Assembly: GCA_947471365.1 (NCBI GenBank) | Contig: CANIWQ010000023.1 | Span: 1-32,048 of the forward strand | Direction: 5' to 3' | Length of the DNA stretch: 32,048 bases | Source: Gemmatimonadota bacterium | GTDB taxonomy: Bacteria > Gemmatimonadota > Gemmatimonadetes > Gemmatimonadales > Gemmatimonadaceae | Part shown: one piece after another, positions 23,787 through 32,048 of the stretch | How the letters are laid out: each line of letters begins with the position of its first letter | How positions within the stretch are numbered: position 1 is the stretch's first letter | The notes under the pieces: generated by a model | Databases searched by the model: none | What the model was told of the DNA's origin: nothing | What the model saw: the letters and a program-made list of their open reading frames with translations, nothing else | Translations under genes and position numbers: made by a program

Positions 23787-24431
23787 GTGAGCGACAGCCT
23801 CAACGCCATGCGACGACGGTCGGTGCTCGAACCCCAGTGGTTCGTGCCGGCGCTTTTTGTGGTCGCATTGCTACCGGCGGTCATCGGCGTTGCGGGCACG
23901 GCCTCCGATTTGCTCGCGGATACGCGCTTCTTTGGGTCGAACCCGATCAAAGCGGTCGAGCACTACTTCGGGCAGTGGACGCTCCGATTTATTCTCGCCA
24001 CGCTGTGCATCACGCCGACGCGTCAGCTGTTGGGGTGGAACTGGCTCGCCAAACAGCGGCGTACCCTCGGGCTGTTCGCCTTTGGGTACCTCATGCTGCA
24101 TTGGCTCGCGTATGCGCTGCTCGACGTCCAGCTCGACTGGCACGATCTCACCATCGATCTCGCGAAGCGTCCGTACATCATGATCGGCATGGCGGCGCTG
24201 CTCTTGATGGTGCCGCTCGCGGTCACCTCCACCAAGGGCATGATCCGACGCCTTGGCGGGCAACGGTGGAACCGACTGCACCAGCTCATCTACGTGATTA
24301 GTGTGCTCGGCGTGATCCATTTCTTCATGGCCGTCAAGAAGGACATTGGGCAGCCCGCCCTGTTTGCCGCGGGGCTCGCGGTTCTCTTTGCGTTTCGCGT
24401 ACAGCGGTGGCGCGCGCGGCGCGCGGCATGA
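23787..24431 (+). CDS. msrQ: Haem-binding subunit MsrQ of methionine sulfoxide reductase
   Basis: A 214-residue inner-membrane protein with about six helices of the ferric-reductase-like fold. Likely haem-ligand histidines are in FGYLMLHWLAY and in WNRLHQLIYVISVLGVIHFF. The usual family opening, an aromatic segment before the first helix (EPQWFVPALFVVALLPAV), is present. It passes electrons from the quinol pool to MsrP. GTG at 23787, one base after the msrP stop, was used; ATG at 23808 is the alternative. The final ATGA overlaps the start of an RNA methyltransferase gene. Confidence 0.93.
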   Translation: MSDSLNAMRRRSVLEPQWFVPALFVVALLPAVIGVAGTASDLLADTRFFGSNPIKAVEHYFGQWTLRFILATLCITPTRQLLGWNWLAKQRRTLGLFAFGYLMLHWLAYALLDVQLDWHDLTIDLAKRPYIMIGMAALLLMVPLAVTSTKGMIRRLGGQRWNRLHQLIYVISVLGVIHFFMAVKKDIGQPALFAAGLAVLFAFRVQRWRARRAA

Positions 24432-25615
24432 GCGCGCCGCCGCATCGCTGTTGGGCGGTATCTGCTCCGGGACTCGAGCCCGTGACCGTTGCAGAGTTGC
24501 GCACACTCGGCGTGACTTCCCTCGCACCAGAGACAGGTGGCGTCGCGTTCAGCGCCACGGACGACCTGCTGGCCGCCGCGAATGTGCAGCTCCGCACGGC
24601 GAGCCGCATTATTGTGCGCGCGGCAGAGTTTCAGGCCAAGGCATTTCACGAGCTCGAACGGTTGTCGCGCGCTGTGCGCTGGAATCAGTACGTGGCGCCT
24701 GGGCGCGCGGTGAAGTTGCGTGTGACGTGCAAGAAATCGCGGTTGTATCACTCCGATGCGGTGGCTGAGCGCGTGGGCGCGGCGATTCTGCGCGCCGTGC
24801 CCGGGTCACGCGTGGTGACGGGCGCCACGGATGATGACGAGGAGGCTGTTGTCGAAGGTCGCGCTGAACGTGCCCCAGATGATGGCGCATTGTTGATCAT
24901 CGTGCGACTCTCGCACGATGTGTGCACGATCAGCGTCGACAGTTCCGGCGAGCCGTTGCATAAGCGCGGCTACCGACTCGCCACCGCCAAGGCGCCCATA
25001 CGCGAGACGCTCGCGGCCGGAATGCTCCTGGCCCTCGAGTGGGACGGCTCCACGCCGTTGCTCGATCCGATGTGTGGAGCGGGGACGATCGCCATCGAAG
25101 CGGCGATGCTGGCGCGCCGGATCGCGCCCGGGGTGAACCGGAAGTTTGCGTTTGAAACGTGGCCATCGGTGCCCCCGAAGGTGGGGGAGACTGCGCGCCG
25201 AGCCGCTCGGGCAGCGGAGCTCCCTCGGGCTGCCGTGCGCATTCTGGCGTCGGATCGTGACGCCGGGGCGATTGTGGCCGCGTCGGCGAACGCGGCGCGC
25301 GCGGGGGTTGCGGCGGACATAGAATTTCGCGAGTGCGCCCTCTCGGCCATCGAAGTGCCGGCCGCGCCCGGGTTATTGCTCACGAATCCGCCGTATGGGG
25401 ATCGGATTGGTGACCGCACCCAGGTCCGAAACTTGTACGCCCAGCTCGGGAAGGTGGCCCGGGTGCAGGGTGGCGGATGGGCCTTGGCCTTTTTATCGGC
25501 CGACCATGCCTTTGACATGCAACTCCGGCTTCCGCTCACCGAAGTGTCCCGGTTTCGAAATGGGGGAATCCCCGTGCGGCTACTTCGGGCTCAGGTGCCG
25601 CTGCCCAAAAGGTGA
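24428..25615 (+). CDS. THUMP-domain class I SAM-dependent RNA methyltransferase (RlmL-like)
   Basis: A 395-residue protein. An N-terminal ferredoxin-like and THUMP region spans about 1-165. It leads into RLSHDVCTISVDSSGEPLHKRGYR and the methyltransferase core: LLDPMCGAGTIAIEAAMLARR for motif I, and the catalytic NPPY at 320-323 in LLTNPPYGDRIGD. Members make m2G in large-subunit rRNA, so that is the likely reaction; the exact target base cannot be read. The ATG at 24428 overlaps the msrQ stop (ATGA); a further in-frame ATG at 24407 is less likely. Downstream lies an 80-bp gap with a GC hairpin. Confidence 0.9.
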   Translation: MSAPPHRCWAVSAPGLEPVTVAELRTLGVTSLAPETGGVAFSATDDLLAAANVQLRTASRIIVRAAEFQAKAFHELERLSRAVRWNQYVAPGRAVKLRVTCKKSRLYHSDAVAERVGAAILRAVPGSRVVTGATDDDEEAVVEGRAERAPDDGALLIIVRLSHDVCTISVDSSGEPLHKRGYRLATAKAPIRETLAAGMLLALEWDGSTPLLDPMCGAGTIAIEAAMLARRIAPGVNRKFAFETWPSVPPKVGETARRAARAAELPRAAVRILASDRDAGAIVAASANAARAGVAADIEFRECALSAIEVPAAPGLLLTNPPYGDRIGDRTQVRNLYAQLGKVARVQGGGWALAFLSADHAFDMQLRLPLTEVSRFRNGGIPVRLLRAQVPLPKR

Positions 25616-25640
25616 TGGGTTGCCAGGTTGGGGTGCTTCT

Positions 25641-25662
25641 GCGGGGCGCTCCCAGCCCCCGC
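25641..25662 (+). terminator. GC-rich hairpin after the RNA methyltransferase gene
   Basis: GCGGGG (25641-25646) pairs perfectly with CCCCGC (25657-25662) over a 10-base loop, 25 bases after the stop. No T-run follows, so it is a weak candidate for an intrinsic terminator ahead of sucA. Confidence 0.35.
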
Positions 25663-25695
25663 CGTGTCCCTTGGGATTGAGATTAGATTTCAGGT

Positions 25696-28428
25696 ATGTC
25701 CGATACCGTCAGCAGCGCGTTCAACGACGCGTATATCGAAGAAGTCTTTGAGGCATATCGCCGCGATCCGGGTTCTGTGGACGAATCGTGGCGCCAATTC
25801 TTCCGGCTCGCCGCGCGTTTTGGTGGAGGCAACTCCGCCGGCGCCGACGATCAGGATTTCGCGCGCAAAGTGGCCGGAGTGGCGCGGTACACCAATGCGA
25901 TCCGACAGTACGGCCATTTGGCGGTGCAGCTGGATCCCCTGGGGTCGTCGCCGCCAGGCGCCGCCGAGCTGACGCCGGAGTTCCACGGTATTACCGACGC
26001 GGATCTCGACGTCGTGACCGGTGCCGCACTTGGCTGGCCGCATCTCCAAACGGGGCGCGACGTGGCCGAGCGGTTGCGCTTCCGCTACTGCCGCAACTTG
26101 GGCGTAGAGTACACGCACCTCGGATCAGAAGAGGAGCGCGCCTGGTTTCGCGCGCTGTTCACCGCCGAGCAGCTCACCCGTCCGTTGACTGCGGATGAAA
26201 AGAAGGGGCTGTTGGTGCGCCTGAGCGAAGTGGACGGGCTCGAGCGTTTTCTCGGCCGTGCATTTCCCAACTACAAGCGTTTTTCTATTGAGGGCACCGA
26301 CACGCTCGTGCCGTTGCTCGACACGGCGATTGACGAAGCGTCGACGAGCGGTGCGCAGCACGTGGCCATTTCCATGGCGCACCGTGGCCGCATCAATGTG
26401 CTCGCGCACGTGCTAGGCAAGCCGGTGGAGCAGATTTTTGGCGAGTTCCAGGGACGGCACGATCACCTCGAAGGCGATATCTCTACGGGCGACGTGAAGT
26501 ACCACCTCGGCTACGAGGGGTCGCGCACGACGATTGCGGGTCGGCCGGTGCATGTGTCGCTGGTGCCGAATCCGAGCCATCTCGAGATCGTGAACCCCGT
26601 GCTGCAGGGCTACGCGCGCGCACATCAGCGCGCGGGCGGCGTGCGCGCGGTGGTACCGGTGTGCATTCACGGTGACGCGGCGTTCCCCGGCGAAGGGATT
26701 GTGTCGGAGACGTTCAATCTCGCCCGTCTGCGCGCGTACGGCGTGGGCGGCACGTTGCACATTATCGTCAACAATCAGGTCGGCTTCACCACCGACCCTA
26801 TTGATTCGCGTTCGACGCGCTATGCCAGCGACGTGGCCAAGGGTTTTGAATGCCCCATTATCCACGTGAATGCGGACGATGCCGAAGCGTGCGTCATTGC
26901 GATGCGCATTGCGGTGGCGTATCGGAATCAGTTCGGCAAGGATTTTCTGGTGGATCTGGTTGGCTATCGTCGGCACGGCCACAACGAGGCCGACGAGCCG
27001 GCGTACACGCAGCCGCAGTTGTACGACCGGGTCAAGGCGCATCCGACGCAGCGACAGGTGTGGGGCGCACGTTTGGTGCGCGAGGGCGTGTGCACGCAGG
27101 GCGAGGTGGATGCGGCGGAAAAGCAGGTCGCCGCGCACTTCAGCGCGCTGTTCGATCAGTCAAAGGCCGACCATGACACCTCGCACAGCGATTACGAAGG
27201 CACCGAACAGCCGGTCGTGATTCCGCCCACGGCGGTGAGCACGGACGCGTTGGTGGCGCTCAATGACGCGATGCTCGCGTGGCCGGCGTCGCTGACACCG
27301 CATCCGCGTCTCGCCAAGCAGTTGCTACGCCGCAAGGAGGCCGTGACCGCCGGTGGCATTGACTGGGGGCACGCCGAAGCGCTGGCGTATGCCTCGATTC
27401 TGTCCGACGGCATGCACGTCCGACTCAGCGGACAGGACGCTGAGCGCGGGACGTTCTCGCACCGGCATTCGGTGTTGCATGATGTGGCGAATGGCGACAC
27501 CTACACGCCGTTGCAACATTTGCCCGGCGTGTCGTCGCGCTTTGAGGTGTACAACTCCGCGCTCAGCGAAATGGCGGTGATGGGTTTTGAGTACGGGTAC
27601 AGTTGCGTCGCGGACGACACGCTCACGCTGTGGGAAGCACAGTTTGGCGATTTTGCGAATGTGGCGCAGCCGATCATCGATCAGTTCTTGAGCGCCGACC
27701 GCGCCAAGTGGGGGCAAGACTCTGGGCTCGTGCTGTTGTTGCCGCACGGCTACGAGGGGCAGGGGCCCGAACATTCGAGCGCACGTCTTGAGCGTTTTTT
27801 GCAGATGTGTGCCGAAGGCAATTTCCGCGTGGCGTATCCGTCCACGCCGGCGCAATACTTTCACGTGCTCCGTTTGCAGGCGCGACTCACGCCGCGTCGG
27901 CCGATGGTGCTGATGCAGCCGAAGTCGCTGCTCCGTCTCGCCGATGCGTCATCGGTGCTCGCGGACCTGGCGCACGGTGGATTCCAGGCGGTGATCGACG
28001 ATCCGTCGGGTGCGTCGAAGCGTGGCACGGTCCGCCGGATCGTCTTCTGCACGGGCAAAGTGTACTACGACCTCGTGGCCAAGACGGTGCCAGCCGAGGC
28101 CGCCGTGGTGCGCGTGGAAGAGTTGTATCCGTGGCCGCACGGCGACGTATCGCGGGTGCTGGATCTCTATCCGCAGGCGACGGAGATCGTGTGGGCACAA
28201 GAAGAACCGAAGAACATGGGCGCGTGGACCTACGTGGCGCCGCGACTGCGCGGATCCGTGGGGAACGCGCTCGCTATCCGGTACGTTGGTCGTCCGGAAC
28301 GCGCGAGCCCCGCAGAGGGGTATCAGCAGCACCACGCCGAAGAACAGGCGCGGATTGTTGACGATGCGCTGACTGCATCGCGTGCTGGCGGCAACAAGCG
28401 TGCGTCCGGGGTGATGGGCGCGGTCTGA
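25696..28428 (+). CDS. sucA: 2-oxoglutarate dehydrogenase E1 component
   Basis: A full-length 910-residue thiamine diphosphate enzyme. The N-terminus (FNDAYIEEVFEAYRRDPGSV) is the conserved E2-contact region of SucA. It is followed by SMAHRGRINVLAHVLGKP, the ThDP/metal site HGDAAFPGEGIVSETFN (G326, D327) and IIVNNQVGFTT (N359-N360). The C-terminal transketolase-like domain contains YEGQGPEHSSARLERFLQM and VWAQEEPKNMGAW. It oxidatively decarboxylates 2-oxoglutarate and transfers the succinyl group to the E2 lipoyl domain in the TCA cycle. No E2 or E3 gene is adjacent in this window. The ribosome site before the ATG at 25696 is weak (AGG, 1 base away). Confidence 0.97.
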   Translation: MSDTVSSAFNDAYIEEVFEAYRRDPGSVDESWRQFFRLAARFGGGNSAGADDQDFARKVAGVARYTNAIRQYGHLAVQLDPLGSSPPGAAELTPEFHGITDADLDVVTGAALGWPHLQTGRDVAERLRFRYCRNLGVEYTHLGSEEERAWFRALFTAEQLTRPLTADEKKGLLVRLSEVDGLERFLGRAFPNYKRFSIEGTDTLVPLLDTAIDEASTSGAQHVAISMAHRGRINVLAHVLGKPVEQIFGEFQGRHDHLEGDISTGDVKYHLGYEGSRTTIAGRPVHVSLVPNPSHLEIVNPVLQGYARAHQRAGGVRAVVPVCIHGDAAFPGEGIVSETFNLARLRAYGVGGTLHIIVNNQVGFTTDPIDSRSTRYASDVAKGFECPIIHVNADDAEACVIAMRIAVAYRNQFGKDFLVDLVGYRRHGHNEADEPAYTQPQLYDRVKAHPTQRQVWGARLVREGVCTQGEVDAAEKQVAAHFSALFDQSKADHDTSHSDYEGTEQPVVIPPTAVSTDALVALNDAMLAWPASLTPHPRLAKQLLRRKEAVTAGGIDWGHAEALAYASILSDGMHVRLSGQDAERGTFSHRHSVLHDVANGDTYTPLQHLPGVSSRFEVYNSALSEMAVMGFEYGYSCVADDTLTLWEAQFGDFANVAQPIIDQFLSADRAKWGQDSGLVLLLPHGYEGQGPEHSSARLERFLQMCAEGNFRVAYPSTPAQYFHVLRLQARLTPRRPMVLMQPKSLLRLADASSVLADLAHGGFQAVIDDPSGASKRGTVRRIVFCTGKVYYDLVAKTVPAEAAVVRVEELYPWPHGDVSRVLDLYPQATEIVWAQEEPKNMGAWTYVAPRLRGSVGNALAIRYVGRPERASPAEGYQQHHAEEQARIVDDALTASRAGGNKRASGVMGAV

Positions 28429-28451
28429 GTTCACCTCCCACGGGAGTTTGC

Positions 28452-31127
28452 ATGTCCGCACTTCGCCGCCTCGCTTCGGCTGCGCTCGTTCTCGGCCTGT
28501 GTGCGCCGCGCCCGGCCCTCGCGCAGGAGCGCGGCGCCGTGGCGCTGGAGCAAACCGTTCACGGCGTCACGGCCAGCGGACGCGTGCTCGTGATTGGCGC
28601 GCATCCCGATGACGAAGACACGTTTCTCATTACGTGGCTCACGCGTGGCCGCCACGTGGAAACCGCGTATCTCGCGCTGACACGCGGCGACGGCGGGCAA
28701 AACATCATTGGCAACGAACTCGGCGAAGCGCTCGGCGCGATTCGTACCGAAGAGCTGCTCGCGGCGCGTCGGCTCGACGGTGGTCGGCAGTACTTCAGTC
28801 GTGCGTACGATTTTGGTTTTTCCAAGAACGCCGAGGAAACGTACAAGCACTGGGCGCACGACTCGCTACTCGGCGACGTGGTGACGGTGATGCGCGCGTT
28901 CCGGCCGCAGGTCGTGGTTGCGATTTTCAGCGGCACGCCAGCTGACGGACACGGACACCATCAGGTGTCTGGCTTGCTCGCGAAGGAAGCGTACGACCTG
29001 GCTGGCGACACCGTGCGTTTTCCGGTGGCGAAATACGGCCAACCGTGGACGCCGTCCAAGTTCTATCGCAACGCGCGATTTGGCAGAGCGCCACGTACGA
29101 TGACGTTCAACGTGGGCGAGTTTGACCCCGTGATTGGGCGCAGTTATGCGGAGATTGCCGGCGAGAGCCGCTCGCAGCACCGCTCGCAGGGGCAGGGCAC
29201 GGCGCAGCCCAAGGGTGTGTCGCTCACCGGCGTGTCGCGGGCGGCGTCGCGCGTAAATGAAGCAACACCGGCGACCGACGAGAACTCGTTGTTCGACGGC
29301 GTGGACACCACCTACGCGCGGCTCGGCGCCGGCGCGAGTGAATATGTGCACTCGCTCGTGAAACGCGCCGGTGTGCTCGCCGACTCGGCGCGTGCGCAAC
29401 TCGACTTGCTGGCGCCTTGGAAGATCACACCGTTACTCGCGCGGGCCGCTGAGGCCGTGCAGTGGGCGCGCGCGGATACACCGCGCTGTGGGTTTGGTCC
29501 CGCCCGCACTGTCCGACGCCCCGAGGCACAACGCGCCGCGATTTGTGATGCGGCCGCGGCCGATCTCGATGCGGCGCTCGATGTGATGAACCGGAGAATC
29601 AGCGAGGCGCTATTGGCCTCGTCCGGTGTGGCCATTGAGGCCACGGCAGAAAAAGAACTCCTCGCCTTCGGCGACTCGATGCCGGTGACGGTTTCGCTGT
29701 ACAATCGCGGGCCGGTACCGGTGGTGATCACCGATATTCGGATGTCCGGCACGATGCCCCATCCGTTCACCGCGATTCCGGTGGCACCCGATAGCACCGC
29801 GCGCTTCACGCGGCCTGTCATTGGGTTGGTGGATAAGCGGCCGTGGTGGATTGGCGGCCGCGTGACGGACATGTTCCCCACGCATCAAGTGCCAGCCGAT
29901 GGACTCGCGCGGGTATCATCCGCTGGAGAGCCGCCGCTCGTGCCCGCCGTGTCGGTGCCCGAAGATGTGCGGCGCGAATCGGATGTGAACGTGACGCTTC
30001 GTGTGGCCGGTGCCACGGTGACGGTACCGCTCGGTGTGATCAACTATCGCTACACCGATCGCGTGCTCGGTGAAGCGCGCCGCCCCATTGGCGGCGTACC
30101 GCCGGTGACGATGGCGTTCGGTTCTGGCTTGGAGTGGATGCCCGCGGGTAAGCCAATCGATCGACTGCTCCGTCTTTCACTCAAATCGTATTCGTCCTCC
30201 ACAAAAACGCTGACGTTCCAACTGGTGTCTCCGCCCGGCATCAAGGTGGATTCGCTTCCCGCGACGTTGACGCTGGCGCCGATGGAGGAACGCGAACTGT
30301 TCTTGCGTCTGCGTGGCACGCTCAAACCCGGACGCTACGAGTTCGGGTTGATTGCGATGACCGAGACCGGCAAGTCGTACGAAGGCATTACCGCCATCGA
30401 GTATCCGCATATTCGCCCGATCAATCTGTATCGGTCGTCGGCGTTGTATTTGCAGGCGGTGGAGATCACCATTCCGACAACGCTGGCCGTGGCCTACGTG
30501 CAGGGTGTGGGCGACGTGGTGGCAACGTATCTGCGTCAACTCGGAATTCCGGTGGCGATTATCAGCCCCGAAGAGCTCGCCGTGACCGATCTCTCGCGCT
30601 TCAGCACGCTGGTGGTGGGGCCGCGCGCATACGAAGCCAACAAGGCGCTCGTCACGTACAACAATCGCGTGCTCGATTTTGCCAAGAAGGGCGGCACGGT
30701 GGTGGTGCAGTATGGCCAGAATGAAATGGCGCGCCCAGGAATTATGCCGTATCCGGTGGCGTTCACCGGCCCGGCGGCGCGCGTGACGATTGAAGAAGCG
30801 CCGGTGACGGTGCTCGACTCCAAATCGCGCCTGCTCAACGGCCCAAACAAAATTGTGGACGACGACTGGGCCGACTGGGTGCAGGAGCGCGCGCTGTATA
30901 TGCCGAGCACGATTGACGCGCACTATGCGACGCCGCTTGAGATGCACGATCCCAACGAGCCCGAGAACAAGGGCGCCGTACTCGTGACGCCGCTCGGCAA
31001 GGGGACGTATGTGTACACCACGCTCTCGCTCTTCCGTCAGATTCCGGGCGGCGTGAATGGCGGACCGCGCTTGTTCGTGAATCTTCTGAGCATCGGTCTC
31101 GACCTGCCCAAGAAGGTGCAACCGTGA
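28452..31127 (+). CDS. Secreted multidomain PIG-L family deacetylase
   Basis: An 891-residue exported protein. A signal peptide (ALVLGLCAPRPALAQ) ends near residue 25. The PIG-L/LmbE domain follows, with the zinc-site motif HPDDE at 51-55 and HGHH at 167-170. The middle carries beta-sandwich segments: SLYNRGPVPVVITDI, and an NEW3-like stretch with PATLTLAPMEERELFLRLRG. Near residues 680-830 is a Rossmann-like C-terminal domain (YLRQLGIPVAIISPEEL, KKGGTVVVQYGQNEMARP), resembling class I amidotransferase or ThuA-like folds. It probably deacetylates an N-acetyl-sugar substrate outside the cytoplasm. GGAG five bases before the ATG supports the start. It ends by overlapping a small ORF (GTGA). Confidence 0.88.
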   Translation: MSALRRLASAALVLGLCAPRPALAQERGAVALEQTVHGVTASGRVLVIGAHPDDEDTFLITWLTRGRHVETAYLALTRGDGGQNIIGNELGEALGAIRTEELLAARRLDGGRQYFSRAYDFGFSKNAEETYKHWAHDSLLGDVVTVMRAFRPQVVVAIFSGTPADGHGHHQVSGLLAKEAYDLAGDTVRFPVAKYGQPWTPSKFYRNARFGRAPRTMTFNVGEFDPVIGRSYAEIAGESRSQHRSQGQGTAQPKGVSLTGVSRAASRVNEATPATDENSLFDGVDTTYARLGAGASEYVHSLVKRAGVLADSARAQLDLLAPWKITPLLARAAEAVQWARADTPRCGFGPARTVRRPEAQRAAICDAAAADLDAALDVMNRRISEALLASSGVAIEATAEKELLAFGDSMPVTVSLYNRGPVPVVITDIRMSGTMPHPFTAIPVAPDSTARFTRPVIGLVDKRPWWIGGRVTDMFPTHQVPADGLARVSSAGEPPLVPAVSVPEDVRRESDVNVTLRVAGATVTVPLGVINYRYTDRVLGEARRPIGGVPPVTMAFGSGLEWMPAGKPIDRLLRLSLKSYSSSTKTLTFQLVSPPGIKVDSLPATLTLAPMEERELFLRLRGTLKPGRYEFGLIAMTETGKSYEGITAIEYPHIRPINLYRSSALYLQAVEITIPTTLAVAYVQGVGDVVATYLRQLGIPVAIISPEELAVTDLSRFSTLVVGPRAYEANKALVTYNNRVLDFAKKGGTVVVQYGQNEMARPGIMPYPVAFTGPAARVTIEEAPVTVLDSKSRLLNGPNKIVDDDWADWVQERALYMPSTIDAHYATPLEMHDPNEPENKGAVLVTPLGKGTYVYTTLSLFRQIPGGVNGGPRLFVNLLSIGLDLPKKVQP

Positions 31128-31240
31128 GCGCCGACGGGTCGAGGCACGGCTCGTTCCGAATGCTAGCCGTGAAGGTGCTGGGGGTTGAGGTGGTGGTGTT
31201 GCTGTTGCTCTGGTGGTTGCAGTCCACGTACAACCACTAG
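31124..31240 (+). CDS. Small single-helix membrane protein, 38 residues
   Basis: A short frame of 39 codons beginning with GTG that overlaps the PIG-L stop (GTGA) and ending TAG 8 bases before the symporter ATG. It reads MSADGSRHGSFRMLAVK at the front, then a hydrophobic helix (VLGVEVVVLLLLWWLQ) and STYNH at the end. One membrane span with a basic N-terminal side would put the N-terminus inside. Small membrane proteins are known to sit beside some sodium symporters as accessory subunits, which suggests a role, but no homologue is recognised. Tight overlap on one side and near-contact on the other support a real gene. Confidence 0.6.
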   Translation: MSADGSRHGSFRMLAVKVLGVEVVVLLLLWWLQSTYNH

Positions 31241-31248
31241 GGTCGCCT

Positions 31249-32048
31249 ATGCACTGGATCAACTGGCTGATTGTGATCGGTTGGCTCGCGTTCGTCTTCA
31301 TCGACGGCCTGCGCCGGTCACGTGGCACCACAAAACTCGACGGCTACTTCTTGGGCAACCGCTCGTTGCCCTGGTGGGCCGTGGGGCTGAGCGTGATGGC
31401 CACGCAGCTCTCGGCGGTCACGCTCATTGGCACCACGGGGCAGGGCGCCACGGACGGCATGCGGTTTATTCAGTTCTATTTTGGATTGCCGGTGGCGATG
31501 CTCATTCTTGGCGTCACCATCGTTCCGTTCTTAATGAAGGCGCGGGTCTACACGGCGTACGAGTTTCTTGAAAAACGCTTTGACGCCAAGACACGGTCGC
31601 TCACGGCGTTTTTGTTTTTGCTGTCACGCGGATTGAGCTGCGGCACCATCATCGCGGCGCCCGCCGTGGTGTTTTCCACCGTATTTGGCTGGTCGATGTG
31701 GGCGAGCGTCGCGTTCATTGGCATTCCGACGGTCGTGTACACGATGATTGGTGGTGTGCAGGCCGTGGCGTGGGCCGACGTCAAACAGATGGTGCTCGTG
31801 ATCGGTGCGCTGGTCGCGGTCGTTGCGGTGTTGCTCCTGCGCTTGCCCATGCATCCGGCTGATGCGCTCCGGGTGGCTGGCGCGGCCGGTCGACTCAATG
31901 TGTTCGATTTCCGTTTTACTTTCACGGAGACCTATACGTTCTGGAGCGGACTCATCGGCGGTACCTTCTTGATGCTGTCGTACTTCGGCACCGACCAGAG
32001 TCAGGTGCAGCGCTATCTCACGGCCAAGAATGTAGATGAAGCGCGGTC
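31249..32048 (+). CDS. Sodium:solute symporter (SSS family), 3' partial
   Basis: A polytopic membrane protein cut by the window end after 266 codons. The opening WINWLIVIGWLAFVFIDGLRR is the first helix. It is followed by DGYFLGNRSLPWWAVGLSVMATQLSAVTLIG, described here as its two halves: the GYFLGNRSLPWW loop and the SVMATQLSAVTLIG sodium-site helix, both classical for the SSS/SLC5 fold. Further helices include TIIAAPAVVFSTVFGWSMW and KQMVLVIGALVAVVAVLLL. It couples solute uptake to sodium entry at the inner membrane. The solute is unknown. The neighbouring deacetylase makes a sugar or amide product possible. Frame still open at base 32048. Confidence 0.92.
   Translation, partial: MHWINWLIVIGWLAFVFIDGLRRSRGTTKLDGYFLGNRSLPWWAVGLSVMATQLSAVTLIGTTGQGATDGMRFIQFYFGLPVAMLILGVTIVPFLMKARVYTAYEFLEKRFDAKTRSLTAFLFLLSRGLSCGTIIAAPAVVFSTVFGWSMWASVAFIGIPTVVYTMIGGVQAVAWADVKQMVLVIGALVAVVAVLLLRLPMHPADALRVAGAAGRLNVFDFRFTFTETYTFWSGLIGGTFLMLSYFGTDQSQVQRYLTAKNVDEAR

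Noticed and set aside
1-32048. tRNA, rRNA, insertion sequence, integrase or phage genes
   Set aside because: Looked for in gaps and among the coding frames; none was recognised. All gaps are under 300 bases.

Overview
The window is GC-rich, densely coded chromosomal DNA from a Gram-negative-type bacterium. An outer-membrane beta-barrel protein, a Tat-exported MsrP, lipid acyltransferase and polysaccharide-export genes point to a diderm. GTG and TTG starts and overlapping stop/start pairs are common. The gene mix (an accessory-rich PIG-L protein, a small family otherwise familiar from Bacteroidetes, SucA, an SSS symporter) would fit Gemmatimonadota, but that placement is an inference. No rRNA, tRNA, CRISPR array, insertion sequence or phage gene was recognised.

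Left half (1-18493): a cell-surface glycan (exopolysaccharide, capsule or O-antigen) locus in three blocks. Block A (plus strand, 1-8693) has a BY-type tyrosine kinase/chain-length regulator cut by the window edge, a small three-helix membrane protein, an O-antigen ligase/polymerase-like protein, a 9-bp minisatellite, a cupin, a DegT-type sugar aminotransferase, two SAM methyltransferases and a GT-B glycosyltransferase. Block B (minus strand, 8690-11923) holds a glycan ABC exporter (Wzm permease, Wzt ATPase with a C-terminal substrate domain) and a glycosyltransferase. Block C (plus strand, 12005-18493) has a GT2, a GT4, an unusual asparagine-synthetase/GT4 fusion and another GT4. Sugar modification (amination, methylation, probably amidation), assembly, export and kinase control are thus together. 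The initiating transferase, flippase and outer-membrane channel are not in view.

Right half (18530-32048): mostly housekeeping and envelope genes. There is an outer-membrane barrel protein, a small conserved protein of unknown function, a minus-strand group (DUF6526-like, CDGSH iron-sulfur protein, PlsC-type acyltransferase), an MscS channel, and a plus-strand group of MsrP, MsrQ and a THUMP-type RNA methyltransferase. Then follow 2-oxoglutarate dehydrogenase E1, a secreted multidomain PIG-L deacetylase, a 38-residue single-helix protein and the start of a sodium:solute symporter cut by the window end.

The items most worth a second look are the AsnB-GT4 fusion (14277-17345), the 9-bp repeat with regularly spaced GGG tracts lying on the cupin translation start (4194-4316), the unlisted 38-residue membrane ORF (31124-31240), and the stop-codon-in-loop hairpins at all three convergent gene junctions.
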